Below, in pieces: positions 13,672 through 18,202 of a stretch of 18,202 nucleotides of DNA (positions are counted from its first letter, which is position 1; each line of letters opens with the position of its first letter). Location of the stretch: NCBI GenBank assembly GCA_007129135.1, contig SKWB01000067.1:1-18202 (forward strand), read 5' to 3'. The DNA comes from Halococcaceae archaeon (GTDB lineage Archaea; Halobacteriota; Halobacteria; Halobacteriales; Halalkalicoccaceae). Both the position numbers and the translations under genes were made by a program. Under the pieces are notes generated by a model. That model did not search any database, was not told where the DNA came from, and saw nothing but the letters and a program-made list of their open reading frames with translations.

Positions 13672-13697
13672 CCGGCGACGGGCCGAGAGTCCCGTGT

Positions 13698-14015
13698 ATG
13701 ACCGAGTTCGACCCCGAGAAGTTCGAGGAGAAGTACGTCCACTACTTCAACGAGCTACAGCGGGCGTACAAGCAGGCCTTCGAGTACATGAACGAACGCT
13801 ACGACTCGGAGCTGATCCACGGCATCGACCAGTTCGTGTTGAACGAGAGCGAGCCGCTCTACGACGGGGCAGGCGAGTTCGGCATCGACCTTCCGGAGGA
13901 TCCGTACGGGCGGATGGGGATCGAGGTCGACCGCGAGCGATTCGAGGAGGTACTTGACACCTACGTCGACCGGCTCGAACGCGAACACCGCCGCGTCTTC
14001 GGCTTCGAGGACTGA
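13698..14015 (+). CDS. small acidic haloarchaeal protein (probably DUF5783 family)
   Basis: This is a 105-residue, strongly acidic, mostly helical soluble protein beginning MTEFDPEKFEEKYVHYFNEL, with a second helical segment QRAYKQAFEYMNERYDSELIHGIDQ, a central DLPEDPYGRMG turn and a C-terminal helix FEEVLDTYVDRLEREHRRVF. From memory this matches a short protein family conserved across haloarchaea and known as DUF5783; the number should be checked. There are no catalytic or metal-binding clusters. A clear TATA box 27-32 bp upstream supports the ATG at 13698. The NifU-domain gene follows after 59 bp on the same strand. Function is unknown. Confidence 0.8.
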   Translation: MTEFDPEKFEEKYVHYFNELQRAYKQAFEYMNERYDSELIHGIDQFVLNESEPLYDGAGEFGIDLPEDPYGRMGIEVDRERFEEVLDTYVDRLEREHRRVFGFED

Positions 14016-14074
14016 TCCTGCCTGCTCGTGCGTTCGTCCAAAGGGCTAAGAGTGCCCGCACCCTATTCGCGTTC

Positions 14075-14431
14075 ATGAGCACGGAATCCCAGGAACCGGA
14101 GGACGACCTCGAACAGCGCGTGATGAACTTCCTGCGCCGGAACTTCCCGCAGATCCAGATGCACGGCGGGAGCGCGGCGATCCAGGACCTCGATCGGGAG
14201 AACGGCGAGGTCACGATCATGCTCGGCGGCGCGTGTTCGGGCTGTGGCATCTCCCCGATGACGATCCAGGCGATCAAGAGCCGGATGGTGAAGGAGATCC
14301 CCGAGATCAACCGTGTCCACGCCGACACGGGAATGGGCGGCGGCATGGACGGGATGGGCGGCGGCGGGATGAGCCCCTCGTTCCCGGGCGAGACCAGCGA
14401 CGACGACGAAGGCCCACAGGCTCCGTTCTAA
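14075..14431 (+). CDS. NifU C-terminal-domain protein (Fe-S cluster scaffold or carrier)
   Basis: This is a 118-residue protein whose residues ~12-90 form a NifU C-terminal (Nfu-type) domain: LRRNFPQIQMHGGSAAI, then VTIMLGGAC54SGC57GISPMTIQAIKSRMVKEIPEI. The C54-x-x-C57 pair binds a [4Fe-4S] cluster between two subunits, and such proteins deliver clusters to apo-enzymes. The tail (MGGGMDGMGGGGMSPSF and an acidic end) is low-complexity Gly/Met-rich and looks disordered. The ATG at 14075 gives a short acidic N-terminus. A weak TATA-like GCTAAGA lies about 28 bp upstream. Its TAA overlaps the TAG of the convergent panE by 3 bp. Many Fe-S proteins could be clients; none is indicated by the neighbourhood. 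Confidence 0.9.
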   Translation: MSTESQEPEDDLEQRVMNFLRRNFPQIQMHGGSAAIQDLDRENGEVTIMLGGACSGCGISPMTIQAIKSRMVKEIPEINRVHADTGMGGGMDGMGGGGMSPSFPGETSDDDEGPQAPF

Positions 14432-15318
14432 CGCACTCCGTTTTTCCGTTCCCGGCCCCTGACGAGCGCCGCCAGCGTCTCGTTCACGGGGACGGGCCCG
14501 ATCGCCCGGTCCACGACGTAGCCGTTGATCGCGTCGATCTCGGTCTCCCGCCCGCTCGCTACGTCCTGGGCCATCGAGGAGGTGTTTCGGGCGGTGTCAC
14601 GGGCGACCCGTGAGAGCGCGTCGAGTGCTCGCTGCTCCGGGAGGTCGACGCCGGAGTCGCGCGCGACCGTCGCCGTCTCACGGGCGGCCGATTCCGCTAC
14701 AGGGGCGAGCGGTGATTCTAGCACGGCCCCGTTCTCCGACCCGGTCAGCGCCGTCGTCGGGTTGATCGCGGCGTTCACCGCGAGCTTCTCCCACAGCCGC
14801 TCTGGCATCCTCTCCGACACCTCGCAGTCGATCCCGCTCCCCCGAAACGCCGCCCCGACCCGCTCCGCGACGGGACTCTCGCCACCCTCCGGCGGGCCGA
14901 TCACCACCTCGCCGGTCCCGGTGCACTCGACGGTCCCCGGCTCCCTGAGTACGGCCCCGTAGCTGGCCGTCCCCGCGAGGATCGTAGAATCGAGCCTCTC
15001 AGCCAAGAGTTCCTCGTTGCCCATCCCGTTCTGGAGCGAGAGCGTGGCTCGAAACGACCCCGTCGCGAGAACCCGGGCCGCTTCCGGGGTGTCGAACGCC
15101 TTCACCGTCACCACCGCGAGGTCTCCGGAGAGACCGGTGCCGTCGGTCGTCGTGCGCGGGGTCACCTCGCACTCAACCTCGCCGACGACCCGGAGCCCCT
15201 CGCGCTCGACCGCCGAGACGTGTGGCTCGCGGCCGACGAGCGTCACGCGATGCTCGCACGCGAGCAGCCCCCCGATCAGGCTCCCGAGGCTCCCCGCACC
15301 GAGGACGACGACCTCCAT
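14428..15318 (-). CDS. panE: 2-dehydropantoate 2-reductase (ketopantoate reductase)
   Basis: This 296-residue NAD(P)H-dependent enzyme reduces ketopantoate to pantoate for coenzyme A. The Rossmann fold starts at once: MEVVVLGAGSLGSLIGGLLA (GxGxxG, residues 7-12). VTVKAFDT (~77-84) and SLQNGMGNEE form the NADP/substrate site. RLWEKLAVNAAINPTTAL contains K178, equivalent to catalytic K176 of E. coli PanE, and SSMAQDVASGRETEIDAINGYV near the C-terminus supplies the conserved substrate-binding Ser and Glu. The ATG at 15318 is chosen because the nucleotide-binding strand begins two residues later; a GTG at 15333 would add five residues. It lies 25 bp downstream of the zinc-ribbon gene in the same direction, so the two may be co-transcribed. 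It converges with the NifU gene with a 4-bp overlap. Confidence 0.92.
   Translation of the reverse strand: MEVVVLGAGSLGSLIGGLLACEHRVTLVGREPHVSAVEREGLRVVGEVECEVTPRTTTDGTGLSGDLAVVTVKAFDTPEAARVLATGSFRATLSLQNGMGNEELLAERLDSTILAGTASYGAVLREPGTVECTGTGEVVIGPPEGGESPVAERVGAAFRGSGIDCEVSERMPERLWEKLAVNAAINPTTALTGSENGAVLESPLAPVAESAARETATVARDSGVDLPEQRALDALSRVARDTARNTSSMAQDVASGRETEIDAINGYVVDRAIGPVPVNETLAALVRGRERKNGVR
14441..14445 (+). terminator. short T-run after the NifU-domain gene
   Basis: Five T residues lie 10 bp after the TAA of the plus-strand NifU-domain gene, inside the convergent panE 3' end. It is consistent with a weak archaeal terminator. Confidence 0.35.
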
Positions 15319-15343
15319 GCCTGACGGACGCACGGGGGAGAGA

Positions 15344-15634
15344 TCAGTCCTCGGTCCAGTAGTACAGCTCCTCGCGCTCGGCCCCGCAGGACGGGCAGCT
15401 GTCGGGGAGGTCCGCTATCTCGCCCATCTCCCCACAGATCCCACAGCGCCAGACGAGTTCGGCCTCGCCGAACTCCGGTACCGATCGCTGGTGTTCGACC
15501 GAGAGCGAGGCGATCCCCTCTCGCGTCGTGACGTAGATCCCGTCCTGGTCGAACCCCCGCACCCTTCCGACCTCGTTCCCCTCTTCGTCGTAGAGCGACG
15601 CACCGATCTTCACCTCCGAGTGTTCTCCCGCCAT
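15344..15634 (-). CDS. rubredoxin-like zinc-ribbon protein with PRC-like N-terminal part
   Basis: This is a 96-residue protein in two parts. Residues ~7-50 (VKIGASLYDEEGNEVGRVRGFDQDGIYVTTREG) read like a small beta-barrel of the PRC type. Residues 60-90 are a rubredoxin-type ribbon: WRC64GIC67GEMGEIADLPDSC80PSC83GAEREELYY, the spacing and the closing acidic/aromatic tail of rubrerythrin or rubredoxin domains. It probably binds Fe or Zn through the four Cys. I recall such proteins annotated in haloarchaea as a rubredoxin-like DUF7130 family, but this needs checking. The ATG at 15634 has an AT-rich CTATTATTAG box about 27 bp upstream, which fits a leaderless start. It is followed by panE after 25 bp. 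An electron-transfer or redox-sensing role is possible but not shown. Confidence 0.8.
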   Translation of the reverse strand: MAGEHSEVKIGASLYDEEGNEVGRVRGFDQDGIYVTTREGIASLSVEHQRSVPEFGEAELVWRCGICGEMGEIADLPDSCPSCGAEREELYYWTED

Positions 15635-15656
15635 GGAGGTCGAGACGACGCGTGGG

Positions 15657-15666
15657 CTAATAATAG
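15657..15666 (-). promoter_or_regulatory. TATA-like box of the zinc-ribbon gene
   Basis: On the minus strand CTATTATTAG is centred 27 bp before the ATG at 15634, in the 41-bp gap after the polC stop. It is a 10-bp run with only two G/C in GC-rich surroundings and predicts a leaderless transcript separate from polC. Confidence 0.6.
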
Positions 15667-15675
15667 TAGCCAGAC

Positions 15676-18202
15676 TCACATGAAGTCCGCGATGCCCGAC
15701 TGTTTGTTCGTGTCGTCCTCGAAGACGCTCTCTAACGTCTTCTCGAGGATGTAGAGGCGCTGTTTCGTGTACTCCCGACAGTCGTACTGTTCTGCGACCC
15801 TGATCGCGTGGTCCATGTACTTCGAGACCGAGCCCTGGTGGACCGTGAGGGTGACGTCCCCGCCACACTCGGGGCAGTCGCTCGACAGCGGCATCCGCCG
15901 GAACTTCTCGCCGCAGCCGAGACAGCGCGTCGTCTGGCTGGAGAAGGCCCGGAGGTTGCCGATCAGGTCGGGGAGGAAGTGGTACTCGATGACGCGTTCG
16001 GCGACGTCGGTCTCGTCGACGGCCCGCAGCTTGCGCGCGAGCTCGAGCTGGGCGTCCATCTTCTCCATCATCGGCCCGAGCGTCTTGTACGCGGAGAGCG
16101 CCGGCCCCATGTGGATGTCCGTCGTCTCGTGGGTGTGGCGAAAGCCCGTGTACTCGTCGTCGGTTCCCAGACTCGCCTCCGCGATCTCGATCTCGACCTC
16201 GCCGGGATCGGCCATCCTCGTGGTGGCCTCGTAGAACCCCAGCGGGTACCGATCGACGACGTCCATGTTGTGCGCCTCGTCGTCGATCTCGGCGGGGTCG
16301 ATCCGCGAACTCATCACGAGCGGGGCGTCCATCCGCCCGCCGCGTTTGTCGGGTAAGTAGGACTTGCTGAAGTTGAGCAGGCCGTCCATGAGGAGCATGA
16401 TACAGTCCTCGTCGCCGTCGCAGTTGCGCCGCTTCGCCGCGTGGAAGTACGGGTGGGCGTACCCCACCGCTGCGCTCGTGAAGCCGATCACCCGGCCGAC
16501 GACCGCCGCGGAGGTGTGTGGGGCCATCCCGAAGACGAGCTCTCCCACCAGGTCCTCGCGCTCGTCGACGCCGTAGAACGGCTCGAGGCCGTAGTACCGG
16601 GTGAGGAGGTCGTCGACGAAGTCCGCCGTCTTCATCATGTGGTCTGCGGCGCCGTCAGAGAGCACGACATCCTGGACTCGTAGCTCGACCAGCTGGTCGT
16701 CGTGACGGAGCGGCTCTCCCTCTACGTCCTCGTGGTAGCCGAGTTCACGGAACTCGTCGACGGTGACCGAGAGCTCCTCCGGTTTCACCGCGGTCACCGG
16801 GAGGTCGGTCATGTCGTAGCGGACGGTGCCGTCCTTGAACGTCGAGACGCCGTGTTTCGCCCGGAGGACGCCCTTCGCCATCGGCTCGGGGGTCTTGAAC
16901 TCCGAGGTGAGCCCCTTCACCCCCTTCAGGATCTCGAACGAGCCCTCGCGCTCGCCGATCGAGGTGAGCGCCTCGTGGTAGACCGCGTCGAGGTCGATCG
17001 TCTCCCACCGGAGGGTCGTCCCCTCCCGCTCACAACGCGGGCAGACGACGCGGCCCGCCTCGTCCGGTTCGAGGTCGATCTCGCAGTCCTCGCAGAAGTA
17101 GCTCGGTTCGGTCCGCCCGTCACAGGACGGACAGCGGTTTCTGTAGGTGAACTCGCCACAGTCGGTACACTCCCGGCGGCCGACCAGCGCGGAGATCAGC
17201 CCCGGCGTCGAGTTCATCTCCGGGGCGTGGTGGGTCGCCTTCGTCACGTCGCGCTGGGTGCCGCCGGCCTCGCCGATCGGGAAGAGCGTGTGGACCGCCG
17301 GGCTCAGGTCGCGCGACTCCGACTTCTCGGGCCGGCCCATCCGGTTGCCGATGCGCGTCGGCGCACGCTCGCGCACTGTGAAGGGCGCGACCTCGTTCAC
17401 CGCCCGCATCGCGTTCGGCCAGTTCTCTGCATCGTCGCTCAGCGTCTCCCAGGTGGACGAGAGCGTCTCGTCGAGGCCGAGCGAGCGAACCAGGACTTTC
17501 CACTCCCCGACGTGCAGTTCGGACTCCTCCTGAACGTGGGGAACGAGCAGCGTTTCGAGCGCTCGTCTCGTCTCCTCGGTGCGTTCGATCACGAGCGTCC
17601 CGCCCCGGTCGACCGTCGTGCCGGGACGTCCCGGCTCGACGGCGCCGTCGGTCTGTGCGACCTTCGCCCCCTCGACCGCGTCGGCGAGCGCGCGGAACTC
17701 CGCTCCGGAGAGATCGTGCCAGAGGTAGGTGTAGTTCGGATGCAGCGGCGCGTCGTACTCGGTCGCCCACTCGATCGCCTCCGCCGGCGAGGGGTCCTCG
17801 AGGTCGATCCGCGGGTCGTCCGCCATCGCCTCGACCGGCGCGTCGGTCCTCGAGAACTCCTGGACCCACCACTCGGTGACGTACGACGCCGGTGCGAGCG
17901 CGTGGTTGTTCTCGACGAACTCGCCGTAGTTCACGAGGTACTCGCCGACGTCGAGGATCGCGTCGACGCCGTTTCTGAGTTCGAGCGCCTCCTCGGGGTC
18001 GTCGATCCGCTTGACGACGCCGTTGGCCAGCCGGACGGTCGGCCCCTCGATCGAATCGACCGGGATCACGCCCGCCGCCTTCCCCGGCCGCTCGGTCTTG
18101 ATCTGGGTCCCGGTCGCGAGGAAGTCGTCCACGACGTGCATCGTCGCCGGGTGGACGCCCGCCGTCGCGAAGCCGTGGTTGCGTGCCCGGCCGTACCGGA
18201 GG
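15676..18202 (-). CDS. polC: DNA polymerase D large (catalytic) subunit DP2, C-terminal 841 residues (5' end beyond window)
   Basis: DP2 is the catalytic subunit of the archaeal family D replicative polymerase. The frame is open to the window edge, where it reads LRYGRARNHGFATAGVHPATM, typical of the N-terminal third. Next come DFLATGTQIKTERPGKAAG, a zinc-binding region (C-x2-C pairs in CTDCGEFTYRNRCPSC and CEDCEIDLEPDEAGRVVCPRC, ~17030-17190), and the catalytic block FHAAKRRNCDGDEDCIMLL (NCDGDEDC at 16402-16425, containing the metal-binding Asp residues). DKRGGRMDAPLV, HNMDVVDRYPLGFYEAT and a second zinc ribbon (CLGCGEKFRRMPLSSDCPEC) follow. The C-terminus, NKQSGIADFM, has the Q-x-x-I-x-x-F pattern of a PCNA-binding PIP box. 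There is no intein in the visible part. The Met at 18141 is internal. The exonuclease subunit DP1 is not in the window. Confidence 0.95.
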   Translation of the reverse strand, partial: LRYGRARNHGFATAGVHPATMHVVDDFLATGTQIKTERPGKAAGVIPVDSIEGPTVRLANGVVKRIDDPEEALELRNGVDAILDVGEYLVNYGEFVENNHALAPASYVTEWWVQEFSRTDAPVEAMADDPRIDLEDPSPAEAIEWATEYDAPLHPNYTYLWHDLSGAEFRALADAVEGAKVAQTDGAVEPGRPGTTVDRGGTLVIERTEETRRALETLLVPHVQEESELHVGEWKVLVRSLGLDETLSSTWETLSDDAENWPNAMRAVNEVAPFTVRERAPTRIGNRMGRPEKSESRDLSPAVHTLFPIGEAGGTQRDVTKATHHAPEMNSTPGLISALVGRRECTDCGEFTYRNRCPSCDGRTEPSYFCEDCEIDLEPDEAGRVVCPRCEREGTTLRWETIDLDAVYHEALTSIGEREGSFEILKGVKGLTSEFKTPEPMAKGVLRAKHGVSTFKDGTVRYDMTDLPVTAVKPEELSVTVDEFRELGYHEDVEGEPLRHDDQLVELRVQDVVLSDGAADHMMKTADFVDDLLTRYYGLEPFYGVDEREDLVGELVFGMAPHTSAAVVGRVIGFTSAAVGYAHPYFHAAKRRNCDGDEDCIMLLMDGLLNFSKSYLPDKRGGRMDAPLVMSSRIDPAEIDDEAHNMDVVDRYPLGFYEATTRMADPGEVEIEIAEASLGTDDEYTGFRHTHETTDIHMGPALSAYKTLGPMMEKMDAQLELARKLRAVDETDVAERVIEYHFLPDLIGNLRAFSSQTTRCLGCGEKFRRMPLSSDCPECGGDVTLTVHQGSVSKYMDHAIRVAEQYDCREYTKQRLYILEKTLESVFEDDTNKQSGIADFM

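Larger units (their letters stand above)
12568..13697. other. 1.13-kb stretch without a recognisable gene
   Basis: No frame here gives a protein I recognise. Possible frames are short, overlap on both strands and are rich in Arg, Ser and Pro, as in non-coding GC-rich DNA. The stretch holds two CACCGGA heptamers exactly 30 bp apart (12801, 12831), a perfect 9-bp hairpin (13179-13201), a 5-bp hairpin AGGGG-CGGTC-CCCCT (13036-13050), the palindrome TCGTATACGA (13517-13526) and a CCGTACG...TTCGAA pair repeated at 13584 and 13624. No tRNA, 7S RNA or complete RNase P RNA is visible. It may be a decayed insertion, a regulatory or structural region, or an unannotated RNA. Confidence 0.6.

Noticed and set aside
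12568..13697. Short open frames in the gene-free stretch
   Set aside because: None has a recognisable motif, ribosome-binding site or consistent codon bias; several overlap each other on both strands.
1..18202. CRISPR array, complete IS element or prophage
   Set aside because: No regularly spaced repeats, transposase or phage structural genes were seen anywhere in the window.

Overview
This window reads as chromosomal DNA of a haloarchaeon (class Halobacteria). It is very GC-rich and its proteins are strongly acidic. It carries the archaea-specific large subunit of DNA polymerase D, an archaeal RecJ-like DHH nuclease and several small haloarchaeal families. Several genes have a TATA-like box 26-30 bp before the start codon, which suggests leaderless transcripts. 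The genus cannot be fixed from the sequence alone.

Layout. At 1-380 is the 3' end of hemL (+), followed by a small PRC-barrel protein gene (702-974). At 1113-1890 is a putative type II toxin-antitoxin pair: a winged-helix, MarR-like regulator with a palindromic operator at its start codon, then a PemK/MazF-like toxin with a TTG start. From 1908 to 7611 a minus-strand block reads, in transcription order: a 133-aa protein of unknown function, otsA, otsB, a Thr-type sulfatase-fold hydrolase and a Cys-type (formylglycine) sulfatase. From 7711 to 10308 the plus strand holds a tightly overlapping tetrapyrrole operon, hemC-cobA(SUMT)-hemD. Then come a small membrane protein gene (-), a DHH/DHHA1 RecJ-like nuclease gene (+), another small membrane protein gene (+), a gene-free 1.13 kb stretch (12568-13697), a small haloarchaeal protein gene (+), a NifU-domain protein gene (+), panE (-), a rubredoxin-like zinc-ribbon protein gene (-), and the C-terminal 841 codons of polC/DP2 (-), which runs off the right edge.

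How the genes work together. HemL makes 5-aminolevulinate. HemC and HemD convert porphobilinogen to uroporphyrinogen III, and CobA/SUMT methylates that toward siroheme, cobalamin and the archaeal alternative heme route. About 7.3 kb of toxin-antitoxin, sulfatase and trehalose genes lie between hemL and hemC, which suggests insertion into, or rearrangement of, a heme cluster. OtsA and OtsB make trehalose, a compatible solute. Some haloarchaea sulfate it to 2-sulfotrehalose, so two sulfatase-superfamily enzymes beside otsAB are a testable link. The right end combines nucleic-acid enzymes (RecJ-like, DP2) with Fe-S/rubredoxin-type and CoA-biosynthesis genes.

The least ordinary parts are the toxin-antitoxin locus with its operator and a hairpin enclosing the toxin start, the Cys/Thr sulfatase pair beside trehalose genes, and the gene-free stretch with hairpins and spaced repeats.
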